A stretch of 64,000 nucleotides of DNA, taken from NCBI RefSeq assembly GCF_030269365.1, contig NZ_BSTF01000013.1, positions 124,001 to 188,000 of the forward strand. Reading direction: 5' to 3'. The notes under the pieces were generated by a model. That model had not been told where the DNA came from, ran no database searches, and saw nothing but the letters and a program-made list of their open reading frames with translations. Shown piece after piece: positions 25,950-34,380 of the stretch (position 1 is the stretch's first letter; each line of letters starts with the position of its first letter). Both the position numbers and the translations under genes were made by a program. The stretch comes from Lentzea sp. NBRC 102530 (lineage in GTDB: Bacteria; Actinomycetota; Actinomycetes; Mycobacteriales; Pseudonocardiaceae).

Positions 25950-26644
25950 GTCCGAAGGCTTTTCTGACCGGTGCGCTGGTGGCGGGCATTGCCGCCGCCG
26001 GCGTGCTGGTCGGCACGTCCGAGACCGAGGTCCTGCGCGGGCGCGCGGTCGCGGACGAGATCCCGGTCGTCGGGCCGGGACCGGTGGCGGACAGTCTGAG
26101 CACCGGCCGCGGCGCCGACCTCACGGGGTTGCTCGGCGGGGCCAACACGGCCAACGCCAAGCCCGCCGATCCCCCACCGCAGCAACAACAGCCCGCGCCA
26201 CCCAAGGCCGGACCGGGCTCGGTGCGGCTGCCCGCGGGCGGGTCGGCGACGCTCGTGCGCAAGGAGGTCAAGGACGGCGTGCTGCCGGTGCCGGACGGCA
26301 TCGGCGAGGCGACGTGGTGGGGCACCGAACTCGCGGGCGCGGAGGGCGCCACGGTGCTCGCCGGGCACGTCGACTGGAAGGGCGCGAAGGGCCCGTTCGC
26401 GGAGCTGTGGCAGGCGCAGAACGGCCGTGAGGTCGTCATCGCCGACAGCGCGGGCAAGGAGTTCAAGTTCCGCATCAAGCAGATCGAGACCGTGCGCAAG
26501 GAGGAACTGCCCGCGCGCGCGATGGAGTTCTTCGGTCCGCGCGGCCCTCATCGGCTGGTCCTCGTCACGTGTGGTGGCACGTGGATCGGTGGTCAACAGG
26601 GGTACGAGGCGAACCGGGTCGTGATCGCCGAACCCGTTCAGTGA
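25946..26644 (+). CDS. Class E/F sortase
   Basis: 232 residues from a GTG overlapping the previous stop. N-terminal membrane anchor at 5-22, a Pro/Gln linker (about 65-90), then the sortase beta barrel. The catalytic His is in 'VLAGHVDWKG' (about 140), the Cys in 'LVLVTCGGTW' (about 208) and the Arg in 'NRVVIAE' near the end. This short actinobacterial form is usually placed in class E/F. It should join a surface protein to a cell-wall nucleophile, or act as a housekeeping transpeptidase. Encoded with its probable substrate. Confidence 0.88.
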   Translation: MSPKAFLTGALVAGIAAAGVLVGTSETEVLRGRAVADEIPVVGPGPVADSLSTGRGADLTGLLGGANTANAKPADPPPQQQQPAPPKAGPGSVRLPAGGSATLVRKEVKDGVLPVPDGIGEATWWGTELAGAEGATVLAGHVDWKGAKGPFAELWQAQNGREVVIADSAGKEFKFRIKQIETVRKEELPARAMEFFGPRGPHRLVLVTCGGTWIGGQQGYEANRVVIAEPVQ

Positions 26645-26696
26645 CCAATCGCGCACCTCGCGCAACCCGTTCGGGTAATCAGTCGTCTCCTTTAGT

Positions 26697-27863
26697 GTGA
26701 AACGGTGGGGATGGTTGACCACGGGCCTGGCTCTGGGGCTGGTTCTAGCGATGGTGTTCACGCTCGGCTCGAACAAGGAGCCGGCGAACCAGGCTGAATC
26801 AGGACCGCTGCCGATGGCACCGAGACTGCCCGCTCCCAGGGACGCCGGGCCGACGCCGACGGTGCCCGCGCCCTCCCCCGAACAGCTCGCGAAGCAACCG
26901 TGGATGCGCAAGCTCGCCCCCGGCGAGAAGCCGCCGCAGTTCGTCCTCTTCTCGTTCGACGGCGCGGTGTCGAAGCAGCACTGGGACAAGGTCCTGCCGA
27001 TCGCGAAGGCCAAGAACGCGCACGTCACCGGTCTGTTGTCGGGCGTCTACATGCTCGCGGACCCGGACAAGAACCAGTACCAGCCGCCGGCGGGTCTCAA
27101 GCGCGGCATCTCCGACATCGACTTCGGCGGCAGCAGGCAGGACGTCACGTCCCGCATCGCCTACCTGAACCAGGTGATCGCCGACGGCCACGAGATCGGC
27201 ACGCACTACAACGGCCACTTCTGCTCCAACGGCACCCAGCCGTCGGTCGACAAGTGGGACACCGCGGCCTGGAACGCGGAACTGGCCCAGTTCAAGCAGA
27301 TCGTCGACAGGTCGCGCGCCGCCGGCCTGAACCTGCCCGCCGACGCCGTCCGGGGTGGACGGACGCCGTGCCTGGAAGGCAACTGGGACCAGGCCTTCCC
27401 GGCGATGGCCGCGAACGGGCTCGTCTACGACACCAGCAAGGTCGCGCTCGGCGTGCAGTGGCCGACCGTCCAGAACGGACTGTACGAGTTCCCGATGCCC
27501 GAGGTCCGCGTTCCCGGGTTGGGCAAGCAGGTCGTCATGATGGACTTCAACCTCTGGTACTCGCTCAACAAGGCGACGGAGCAGCCGGAGCGCGCCGCGG
27601 ACTTCGCCCAGATCGTGCTGGAGACCTACAAGTCGGTGCACCAGGCCGCGTTGAACGGCAACCGCGCGCCGATCGTCGTCGGCAACCACTTCAACGAGTG
27701 GAACGGCAACGCGTTCTCCACGGCGATGGAGCAGTTCATGGAGTTCGTGTGCGACAAGCCGGAAACGGTGTGCGCCACCTACACCGAGGTGATCCAGTGG
27801 ATGCAGCTGCAGGACCCGGCGGTGCTGGACCAGCTCCGCCGGATGCCCGCTGCCCGCAACTGA
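26697..27863 (+). CDS. Exported NodB-like polysaccharide deacetylase homologue
   Basis: 388 residues from GTG 26697. Signal or anchor segment at 5-24 and a Pro-rich linker to about 70. The NodB fold begins 'FVLFSFDGAVS' (single Asp where catalytic members have Asp-Asp), with zinc motif 'DGHEIGTHYNGHF' (H-x4-H), and 'VRGGRTPCLEGN' corresponding to the R-P motif. 'VVGNHFNEWNGNAF' is the later His motif. It may remove acetyl groups from a wall or capsule sugar; the altered first motif leaves activity uncertain. Bases 26645-26696 separate it from the sortase gene, so co-transcription is possible. Confidence 0.82.
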   Translation: MKRWGWLTTGLALGLVLAMVFTLGSNKEPANQAESGPLPMAPRLPAPRDAGPTPTVPAPSPEQLAKQPWMRKLAPGEKPPQFVLFSFDGAVSKQHWDKVLPIAKAKNAHVTGLLSGVYMLADPDKNQYQPPAGLKRGISDIDFGGSRQDVTSRIAYLNQVIADGHEIGTHYNGHFCSNGTQPSVDKWDTAAWNAELAQFKQIVDRSRAAGLNLPADAVRGGRTPCLEGNWDQAFPAMAANGLVYDTSKVALGVQWPTVQNGLYEFPMPEVRVPGLGKQVVMMDFNLWYSLNKATEQPERAADFAQIVLETYKSVHQAALNGNRAPIVVGNHFNEWNGNAFSTAMEQFMEFVCDKPETVCATYTEVIQWMQLQDPAVLDQLRRMPAARN

Positions 27864-27876
27864 TCCTCCTGCCGGC

Positions 27877-28911
27877 TCAGCCGTCGGTGGAGATGATCCG
27901 GTCGTCGTTCGCACCCGGTGATCCGTTCGCGTCCTGGTTGGACGTTCCGAGCCACAGCGTGCCGTCCGGCGCCGGAGCCACCGCGCGCACGCGGCCGTAG
28001 CTCGAGAACACCGCCTGCGGGGTGCCGAGCGTCGTGCCGTTGACCGGGATCTTCCAGACGCGCTTGCCGGTGACGGCACCGACGTAGAGGGCGTTCTTGT
28101 AGAACGCGACACCGGCGGGACCGGCCTGGCTCGTCGACCAGGTCTTGACCGGGTTGGTCATGCCCGCGGTGTTGCAGTTGCCCTCGCACGTCGGCCAGCC
28201 GTAGTTCTTGCCGGCCTCGATGCGGTTGAGCTCGTCGGTCGAGTTGTTGCCGAACTCGGTGGCGTACGCGGTGTTGCCGATCCACGTGATGCCCTGGACG
28301 TTGCGGTGGCCGATCGAGTAGACGACGCTGCCGGCGCGAGGGTTGCCGGCCGCGGGCCTGCCCGCGGTGTCGAAGCGGAGGACCTTGCCGCCCAACGAGT
28401 TCCAGTTCTGCGCGGTGGACGTGTTCTGGCCGTCGCCCGTGGTGGCCCACAGGAAGCCGTCCGGGCCCCACTCGAGGCCGCCGCCGTTGTGGTAGCGGTT
28501 CTTGGGGATGCCGGTGACGATCGGCTGCGGGGTGCCGCCGAGCTGAAGCTTGGCGACGCGGTTGTCGCTCGCCGTCGAGTAGTAGATGAAGACCGAGTTG
28601 TCGGTCGCGAACGTCTTCGACACGGCGAGGCCGAGCAGTCCGCCTTCGCCGCCTGTCGTCTGGGCCTGTTCGACCGTGTCCAGTTCGGTCACGGTGGTGC
28701 CCTTGATCTTCTTGATCTTGCGGGTGTCCCGCTCGGTGAAGATCCCGCTGCCGTCCGGTAGGAACTCGATGTCCCACGGGATGTCGAGCTTCGTGGCGAG
28801 TGTGCGTTCCGCCAGTGCGGACGGCCCGTCCTGGGCCGATGCGGGCATGACGCACAGGGTCGCGGCCATGGCAGTGCAGGCTGCCGCTGCTGCGATACGA
28901 CGAGCACGCAT
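27877..28911 (-). CDS. Secreted PQQ-dependent aldose/sugar dehydrogenase
   Basis: 344 residues with a signal peptide (residues 1-26, ending ASA). It is a six-bladed beta-propeller of the soluble glucose/sorbosone dehydrogenase group: 'LDIPWDIEFLPDGSGIFTER', 'GGEGGLLGLAVS', 'RYHNGGGLEWGPDGFLW' (the His of the active site), 'GHRNVQGITW', 'NYGWPTCEGN' and 'GRVRAVAPAPDGTLWLGT'. It oxidises sugars outside the cell with PQQ and calcium. Divergent from the pqq operon, which supplies the cofactor. There is no carbohydrate-binding module, unlike some actinobacterial relatives. The stop lies 13 bases from the convergent NodB gene. Confidence 0.9.
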   Translation of the reverse strand: MRARRIAAAAACTAMAATLCVMPASAQDGPSALAERTLATKLDIPWDIEFLPDGSGIFTERDTRKIKKIKGTTVTELDTVEQAQTTGGEGGLLGLAVSKTFATDNSVFIYYSTASDNRVAKLQLGGTPQPIVTGIPKNRYHNGGGLEWGPDGFLWATTGDGQNTSTAQNWNSLGGKVLRFDTAGRPAAGNPRAGSVVYSIGHRNVQGITWIGNTAYATEFGNNSTDELNRIEAGKNYGWPTCEGNCNTAGMTNPVKTWSTSQAGPAGVAFYKNALYVGAVTGKRVWKIPVNGTTLGTPQAVFSSYGRVRAVAPAPDGTLWLGTSNQDANGSPGANDDRIISTDG

Positions 28912-28968
28912 GGAGTGCTCTCCTTCGGGTCCGCTCGAATTAGTCTGCGGCGGCGGTGTTGCAGGGCG

Positions 28969-28984
28969 TGTTTACGCAATCACA
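28969..28984. promoter_or_regulatory. Candidate Crp/Fnr-type half-palindrome upstream of the sugar dehydrogenase
   Basis: TGTTT-ACGCAA-TCACA has a perfect right half and a 3-of-5 left half of TGTGA-N6-TCACA. It lies 58 bases before the dehydrogenase ATG in the 298-base divergent region with pqqA. Catabolite control would make sense, but the match is imperfect. Confidence 0.3.
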
Positions 28985-29209
28985 CATCGAAGGCACCCGC
29001 AACACTGGTCCGATGTTCCGGAATCGACAGCTTCGCGGAACGGACGAAGCGCAGGACGATTGCGCCACTCCTCCGATCACTACTGGGAACTTCGTGAACA
29101 GCTCTAGACCTTGATGCCGTTCACCCCATACCGTGTGGTTCGCCGCCGCAACCACGGAAAGCGCTTGCCCGCCTGACGGCCGGCGAGCCGGAGACCGAGG
29201 AGTTGCGCC

Positions 29210-29332
29210 ATGAACGTTGCCGTCACGACCACCGAGACGAAGCTTCCCGAGGTCAAGCGCGAGTGGGTCAAGCCCGACTTCCGCGACTTCGAGACGCCGA
29301 TGGAGGTCACCGCCTACGCGGCCCGCAGCTGA
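29210..29332 (+). CDS. pqqA: PQQ precursor peptide PqqA
   Basis: 40 residues; GAGGAG precedes the ATG by 8 bases. The C-terminal half 'DFETPMEVTAYAARS' contains the essential Glu-x-x-x-Tyr pair (EVTAY), whose side chains become the PQQ skeleton. PqqE, bound to PqqD, joins Glu and Tyr; PqqB and PqqC complete the cofactor. The length is longer than the 23-24 residues of proteobacterial PqqA but usual in actinobacteria. Often missed by automatic annotation because of its size. A 35-base hairpin follows before pqqC. Confidence 0.9.
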   Translation: MNVAVTTTETKLPEVKREWVKPDFRDFETPMEVTAYAARS

Positions 29333-29345
29333 CGTCAGGCATCGC

Positions 29346-29380
29346 GCCGGGGTTTCTGGTCTGCTACCGGGAACCCCGGC
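29346..29380 (+). promoter_or_regulatory. Long hairpin between pqqA and pqqC
   Basis: GCCGGGGTTTCTGGT (29346-29360) pairs with ACCGGGAACCCCGGC (29366-29380) over 15 bp with two G-U pairs and loop CTGCT. No T-run follows, so it more likely stabilises the pqqA message or slows polymerase than terminates. It would let the peptide be made in excess of the enzymes. Confidence 0.75.
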
Positions 29381-29410
29381 TCCGCGCGTCGTTCCTGGAG
29401 GTTCCCGCCC

Positions 29411-30106
29411 ATGACTGCCGTTGCCCCTGCGGAGTTCGTCGCCGAGTTGCGCGCCCTCGCCCCCCGGTACTGGGACAGCCACCCGTTCCACCTGCGCATG
29501 CACGCCGGTCTGCTGAGCAAGCACGAGCTGCAGGCGTGGGCCGCGAACCGCTGGTACTACCAGCGCTGCATCGCGCAGAAGGACGCCGCGATCCTGTCCA
29601 ACTGCCCGTCGCCGGAAATCCGGCGCCAGTGGCGTGAGCGGATCATCTGGCACGACGGCACGCAGCCGGGTGAAGGTGGCGCGGAGAACTGGATCCGCCT
29701 CGCGGAGGCCGTCGGGCTGACGCGGGAAGAAGTCCTCGACGAACGGCACGTGCTGCCCGGCACGCGGTTCGCCGTGGACGCGTACGTGAACTTCGCACGC
29801 ACCAGGCCGTGGGTGGTCGGAATCGCCTCCGGGCTCACCGAGATGTTCTCGGGTGCGTTGATGCGCAAGCGTTTGACGGCGTTGCGGGAGCAGTACCCGT
29901 GGATCGCCGAGGAGGGCTTCGCCTACTTCACGCACCGCATCCAGGCGGTCGCCGGCGAGGGACAGGCCACTTTGGACATCGTGGTGGAGCACTCGCGGAC
30001 CCGTGAGCAGCAGCTCGACGCGGTGGCCGCGTTGTCGTTCAAGTGCGACGTGCTGCGGGCCGTGCTGGACGCGGTCGACTACTACTCGGGCAAGGGCAGG
30101 CCGTGA
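29411..30106 (+). CDS. pqqC: Pyrroloquinoline-quinone synthase PqqC
   Basis: 231 residues; GGAGG lies about 9 bases before the ATG. Helical-bundle oxidase of the TENA/THI-4-like fold with 'YWDSHPFHLRMHAGLLSKHELQAWAANRWYYQ' in sequence (split here: YWDSHPFHLRMH, then LQAWAANRWYYQ). Further landmarks are 'ILSNCPSPEIRRQWRERI', 'HDG' and 'YFTHRIQAV', the usual active-site His/Arg/Tyr positions. It performs the final ring closure and eight-electron oxidation to PQQ without metal or cofactor. Overlaps pqqD by one base (TGATG). Confidence 0.95.
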   Translation: MTAVAPAEFVAELRALAPRYWDSHPFHLRMHAGLLSKHELQAWAANRWYYQRCIAQKDAAILSNCPSPEIRRQWRERIIWHDGTQPGEGGAENWIRLAEAVGLTREEVLDERHVLPGTRFAVDAYVNFARTRPWVVGIASGLTEMFSGALMRKRLTALREQYPWIAEEGFAYFTHRIQAVAGEGQATLDIVVEHSRTREQQLDAVAALSFKCDVLRAVLDAVDYYSGKGRP

Positions 30107-30369
30107 TGCTGGAGGCCGTGCCGCGGATCCGGCGCGGGGTGAAGTGCACCTACGACCAGATCCGTGAGGCGCACGTCGTGCTGTTCCCCGAGGGTGTGCT
30201 GGTGCTGAACGAGACGGCCGCATCCGTTGTGGCGCTCTGCGATGGCGTTCGGTCGATCGGCGACATCGCGGTGGTGCTGGCGGACGAGTACAGCGGGGTG
30301 GAGCCGTCGGACGTGGCCGCGCTGGTGTCGCGGCTGGTCGAGCGGAGGGTGGTGGACGTCGATGGCTGA
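30106..30369 (+). CDS. pqqD: PQQ peptide chaperone PqqD
   Basis: 87 residues. The order fits the winged-helix RRE fold that presents PqqA to PqqE: 'VPRIRRGVKCTYDQIREAHVVLFPEG', then 'LNETAASVVALCDGVRSIGDIAVVLADEY' and 'VSRLVERRVVDVDG' (each broken here into its natural segments). The conserved 'L-N-x-T-A' and 'L-C-D-G' words are present. It overlaps both neighbours, pqqC by one base and pqqE by 8 bases. Confidence 0.93.
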   Translation: MLEAVPRIRRGVKCTYDQIREAHVVLFPEGVLVLNETAASVVALCDGVRSIGDIAVVLADEYSGVEPSDVAALVSRLVERRVVDVDG

Positions 30370-31447
30370 GGCGCCGTTCGGACTGCTGGCGGAGCTGACG
30401 CACCGGTGCCCGTTGCAGTGCGGGTACTGCTCGAACCCGCTGGAGCTGGTGCGGCGGGAGGCCGAGCTGTCGACCGAGGACTGGCGACGGGTGTTCGACC
30501 AGGCCCGGTCGCTCGGCGCGTTGCAGGTGCACCTGTCGGGCGGCGAACCGCTGCTGCGGCCGGACCTGCCCGAACTGGTGGCGCACGCGAACAGCCTCGG
30601 GTGCTACGTCAACCTGGTCACGTCCGGGGTCGGGCTCTCGCGCGACCGGGTGCGCACGTTGGCCGCGCGCGGTGTCGATCACGTGCAGCTCTCGTTGCAG
30701 GACGCGACGAAGGCCGGGAACGACCGGATCGCGGGCATCAAGGCGTTCGACCGCAAGGTGGAAGCAGCGGCGTTCGTGCTGGCAGAGGGGTTGCCGCTGA
30801 CCGTGAACACGGTGCTGCACCGGCAGAACCTCGACAACATCGCCGGCATCATCGCGATGGCCGAGCAGCTGGGCGCCGAACGGCTGGAGCTGGCGAACAC
30901 CCAGTACTACGGCTGGGCGTTGCGCAACCGGGCCGTGCTGCTGCCGACGCGGAAACAGCTGGCCGTCGCCGCTCCGATCGTCGCCGCGGCGCAGGCGCGG
31001 CTGAAGGGGCGGATGGAGATCGTCTACGTCATCGCGGACTACCACGAGGCACACCCGAAGCCGTGCATGTACGGGTGGGGTGCGCGGCAGTTGACGGTGG
31101 CGCCGAACGGGGACGTGCTCCCCTGCCCCGCCGCCTCGGTGATCTCCTCCCTGCAGATCGAGAACGTGCTTTCGGCGTCGTTGCACGAGATCTGGCACGA
31201 CTCGCCGTCGTTCAACGCGTTCCGCGGGTTCGACTGGATGCAGGACCCGTGCCGGTCGTGCCCGCGCAAGGAGATCGACTTCGGCGGGTGCCGCTGCCAG
31301 GCGTTCCAGCTGACCGGGGACGCCGCGGCGACTGACCCCGTGTGCTCGCTGTCCCAAGACCGGTCCACTGTGGACCTGATCCTGGAGACGGAGATGGAGC
31401 CCGCTCCCGTTCCGGCGATGGCGATGGCGATGAGGAAGATGCGGTGA
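30362..31447 (+). CDS. pqqE: PqqA peptide cyclase PqqE (radical SAM, SPASM)
   Basis: 361 residues. The radical-SAM cluster motif 'CPLQCGYC' is near residue 18, followed by 'HLSGGEPLLRPDLPEL'. The C-terminal SPASM domain has its Cys set: 'KPCMYGWGARQLTVAPNG', 'VLPCPAAS', 'CRSCPRKEIDFGGCRCQAF' and 'DPVC'. It forms the carbon-carbon bond between the Glu and Tyr of PqqA. Complete and of normal length. The last 20 residues are a Met/Ala/Pro tail of no obvious role. It overlaps pqqB by 4 bases (GTGA). Confidence 0.95.
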   Translation: MAEAPFGLLAELTHRCPLQCGYCSNPLELVRREAELSTEDWRRVFDQARSLGALQVHLSGGEPLLRPDLPELVAHANSLGCYVNLVTSGVGLSRDRVRTLAARGVDHVQLSLQDATKAGNDRIAGIKAFDRKVEAAAFVLAEGLPLTVNTVLHRQNLDNIAGIIAMAEQLGAERLELANTQYYGWALRNRAVLLPTRKQLAVAAPIVAAAQARLKGRMEIVYVIADYHEAHPKPCMYGWGARQLTVAPNGDVLPCPAASVISSLQIENVLSASLHEIWHDSPSFNAFRGFDWMQDPCRSCPRKEIDFGGCRCQAFQLTGDAAATDPVCSLSQDRSTVDLILETEMEPAPVPAMAMAMRKMR

Positions 31448-32319
31448 AGGCGGTTCTGCTCGGCACGACGGCCGGTGGCGGGTTCCCTCAGTGGAACTGC
31501 GCTTGTGCGTTGTGCGTGCGTGCCCGTTCGGGGACGTTGCCCTCGCGGACCCAGGACTGCCTGGCGATCAGCGCGGACGGCACCGACTGGTGGCTGGTCA
31601 ACGCGTCGCCGGACATCCGCACGCAGATCGCCGGGTGTCCGGTGCTGGACCCCGGTCCCGGCGCGCGAGAGACCCCGTTGCGCGGGGCGCTGTTCACCGA
31701 CGCCGAGCTCGATCACACGCTCGGGCTGCTGACGTTGCGCGGTGGCGCTGGGTTGACCGTGTGGGCGCCGGGGCCGGTGCTGCACGCGTTGCGGGACCAG
31801 TTCGACCTGCGGTCGGTGATCGACGGGTACGCGCCCGTGGCGTGGCGGCAGGTGGACGGCGACTTCGACCTCGGGGGCTTGCGGGTGTCGGCGATCCCGA
31901 TCAGCGGCAAGCGGCCGAAGTACGCCCGCTCGTCCACTGTGGACGGCCATTGGGTGGTGGCCTACCGGTTCTTCGACCCGGCCACCGGCGGGGTGCTGGT
32001 CTACGCGCCCTGCCTGGCGTCGTGGCCGCCGGGCTTCGACGAGGTGGTGGCGGGTGCCTCGTGCGTGCTGCTGGACGGCACGTTCTACGCGGCGTCGGAG
32101 ATGGGGTCGGCGACCGGCAGCTCGTCCGGGCAGGCCGCGATGGGGCACCTGCCGATCACGGCCAGCCTGCCTGAGCTGCGCCGATTCCCTGCCGTGCGGC
32201 GGATCTACACGCACCTGAACAACACCAACCCGGTACTCGACCCGGCCTCACCCGAGTCCGCGAAACTGCGCGAGGCGGGGGTGGAAGTCCCGCTGGACGG
32301 CACGATCCTGGAGATCTAG
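31444..32319 (+). CDS. pqqB: PQQ biosynthesis hydroxylase PqqB
   Basis: 291 residues from GTG 31444. Metallo-beta-lactamase fold: 'VLLGTTAGGGFPQWNCACALC', broken here as VLLGTTAGGG and FPQWNCACALC, gives the Cys cluster. 'LFTDAELDHTLGLL', 'MGHLPI' and 'YTHLNNTNPVL' supply the metal ligands. PqqB hydroxylates the tyrosine-derived part of the intermediate. The last enzyme of the operon; all five biosynthesis genes are present. A separate PqqF protease is not found here. Confidence 0.95.
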   Translation: MKAVLLGTTAGGGFPQWNCACALCVRARSGTLPSRTQDCLAISADGTDWWLVNASPDIRTQIAGCPVLDPGPGARETPLRGALFTDAELDHTLGLLTLRGGAGLTVWAPGPVLHALRDQFDLRSVIDGYAPVAWRQVDGDFDLGGLRVSAIPISGKRPKYARSSTVDGHWVVAYRFFDPATGGVLVYAPCLASWPPGFDEVVAGASCVLLDGTFYAASEMGSATGSSSGQAAMGHLPITASLPELRRFPAVRRIYTHLNNTNPVLDPASPESAKLREAGVEVPLDGTILEI

Positions 32320-32333
32320 GCCAGAATCGGCGG

Positions 32334-33473
32334 ATGTCCTACGTGATCGGTGGACGTCCACTCGCCGCGCGGCTCGTCGCGGAGATGCCGTCGTTCGTGC
32401 GCCAGGTGGTGTCGGCGCTGGTCGAGCGCGTGCCGGCGTACGCCCAGCTGCCCGCGGAGGAGCTGTCCGGCGACATCTACCGGGTCACCGAGCACGCGTT
32501 GCGCGCGTTCGCCCTCGTGCTCGACTCGGGCGAGTTGCCGTCGGCCGACGAGCTGAGGTTCCTGCGCGAGTCGGCGGCGCGGCGGGCCGAGGAGGGCGTG
32601 CCGATCGACGTGGTGCTCACGGCGTACCACGAGGGCATCCAGGTCGTCTGGGAACGGCTGGTGCCCGAGGCGCGGCCGGAGGAGGTGCAGGACGTGCTGG
32701 CGCTGAACGCGTTGGCACTGCGGTACTTGCAGCTCGTGACGCCCGTGGTGAGCGCCGGATACCTCGACGAGCGGCAGACGATGTTCGACGACGAACGCTC
32801 GGCGCGGGCGACGTTGCTGACCGGCCTGCTCGCCGGAACCGTTGAGGCGCAGGGGCCTTACGTCGTGCTGGCGTTGTCCGTGCCGCCGCACCCGGACGAG
32901 CTGCTGCCGGGTGTGGACACGGCGGTGGCGTCGCGGCGCAAGCTGCGGCGGTTGCGGGTGGAGCTGGAACGGCACAGCCGCGAGCCGCTTTCCTCCTTGA
33001 CGCCGGAGGGTGGTCTGGCTCTGCTGCCCGGCGAGGACCTGCCGTTGGAGCGGATCGTGGCGGACGTGACGCGCGCGGCCGGTGTTCCGGTGACGGCGGC
33101 CGCGGTCGCGGCCCCTCCCTCCGGGGTCGCGACCGCCGCCGTGCTGGCGCGCGAGGTGCTGGCCGTGGCGTCCGGTCCCGGCCTCTTCCGGCTCACCGAC
33201 GTGCTGCTGGAGTACCAGCTCTCCCGGCCGAGCGCCGCGCTCGGGCCGTTGGCGGAGATCGTCGCACCGCTGACCGAGGAACTGGTGCAGACGCTGGAGG
33301 TCTACCTCCGCCGCGGCTCACGCCGTCCCGCGGCAACCGAGCTGCACGTGCACCCGAACACCGTCGACTACCGGCTGAGGCGCGTGGCGGAGCTGACCGG
33401 CCTCGACCCGACGCGCATCGAGCACGTCACGCTTTTGACGGCTGCGCTTGCTGCGCGGCGCGCGCGACCGTAG
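32334..33473 (+). CDS. PucR/CdaR-type transcriptional regulator
   Basis: 379 residues, 15 bases after pqqB, so probably part of the operon. The N-terminal 130 residues are helical ('SFVRQVVSALVERVPAYAQL'), a central GGDEF-like region is degenerate, and the C-terminal PucR HTH is clear: 'LVQTLEVYLRRGSRRPAATE' then 'LHVHPNTVDYRLRRVAELTG'. Such proteins often control neighbouring catabolic or cofactor genes; regulation of the pqq operon is an inference from position. The final 47 bases overlap the convergent esterase gene. Confidence 0.85.
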   Translation: MSYVIGGRPLAARLVAEMPSFVRQVVSALVERVPAYAQLPAEELSGDIYRVTEHALRAFALVLDSGELPSADELRFLRESAARRAEEGVPIDVVLTAYHEGIQVVWERLVPEARPEEVQDVLALNALALRYLQLVTPVVSAGYLDERQTMFDDERSARATLLTGLLAGTVEAQGPYVVLALSVPPHPDELLPGVDTAVASRRKLRRLRVELERHSREPLSSLTPEGGLALLPGEDLPLERIVADVTRAAGVPVTAAAVAAPPSGVATAAVLAREVLAVASGPGLFRLTDVLLEYQLSRPSAALGPLAEIVAPLTEELVQTLEVYLRRGSRRPAATELHVHPNTVDYRLRRVAELTGLDPTRIEHVTLLTAALAARRARP

Positions 33474-34272
33474 TCCCGAAGGCCTGCATGCCCGCCGCGT
33501 TGGGGTGCAACGGCGCCGCGATCGTCGTCGGGATCAGGCCCTCCAGGTAGCGCTCGGACGGCTTGGCGCACGTGTCGTGGCCGACGCTGACCGCCGCCAG
33601 GTCCACGTAGGACGCGCCGCGCTTCTCCGCCTCCGCCTTGGCCGTGGCGCTCAACAGGTTCACCGAGCCCTGGATGAAGTCGGCGTCCCGCGCCCAGATC
33701 GGCTGCACCGGGTAGCACCCGCCGGGCCGCACGTACGTCCCGTAGCCGGTGACGAGGATCTTGGCGTGCGGTGCCCGCCGCTTGACCTCGTCGAGCGCGG
33801 CCCCGAACTCGGGCGCCCACTGGGCGATCTTCGCCGCCACCTGGTCACCACCGGCCGTGAGCCGGTCCCTGCACGACAGCCCGATCGGCTCGGGCAGCAG
33901 GTTGATGCAGCCCAGTGCCGTCTGCACGAGCCCGACGTCGTTGCCGCCGATGGTGATCGACACCAGGTCGGTGCTCTTGGAGAGAGCCTCGTACTGCGGC
34001 TTCACGAACCCGAACTGCCGACCCGCGAAGTCGTCCGTCGTCGCGCCCGAACACGTGACGTCCGTGAGCTTCGCGTTGAGGATCTTCGCCGCGACCTGCG
34101 GGTAGTTGTTGTTGCTGCTGCGCAGGCACCACAGCGCCGGATCCTGGTTCGGGATCAACGGCCCGGCCGCCGCCGAATCGCCCATGGCCACGTACTCGAC
34201 GACGTCCGCCTGCGCCGTGCTTGTTCCGGCGACCAACATCGCCAGCGCCGCCACGCCCGCCAAGATTCGCAT
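33427..34272 (-). CDS. Secreted SGNH/GDSL esterase
   Basis: 281 residues with a signal peptide (MRILAGVAALAMLVAGTSTA, then QA-D). The nucleophile is in 'VAMGDSAAAGPLI', the oxyanion region in 'ITIGGNDVGL', and the catalytic His in 'APLHPNAAGMQAF'. Six Cys in the mature part fit the three disulfides of the Streptomyces scabies-type/Rv0518-like secreted lipases. Probably degrades esters outside the cell. It overlaps the end of the PucR gene by 47 bases on the opposite strand. Confidence 0.88.
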   Translation of the reverse strand: MRILAGVAALAMLVAGTSTAQADVVEYVAMGDSAAAGPLIPNQDPALWCLRSSNNNYPQVAAKILNAKLTDVTCSGATTDDFAGRQFGFVKPQYEALSKSTDLVSITIGGNDVGLVQTALGCINLLPEPIGLSCRDRLTAGGDQVAAKIAQWAPEFGAALDEVKRRAPHAKILVTGYGTYVRPGGCYPVQPIWARDADFIQGSVNLLSATAKAEAEKRGASYVDLAAVSVGHDTCAKPSERYLEGLIPTTIAAPLHPNAAGMQAFGTTVARAAQQAQPSKA

Positions 34273-34380
34273 CCCGATCCTCCAACGTCGTTGTCAGGTC
34301 TGCTCATCGTGGTGGTTCAGGTCACGTGTGCGGGTAGGACGTTGCCCAGAGTCATCCGGTCGTGTTTGTGACCGATCACA

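Noticed and set aside
28940..31357. 805-codon minus-strand frame across the pqq operon
   Set aside because: Antisense to pqqA, pqqC, pqqD and pqqE, which are unmistakable; composition is that of a shadow frame.
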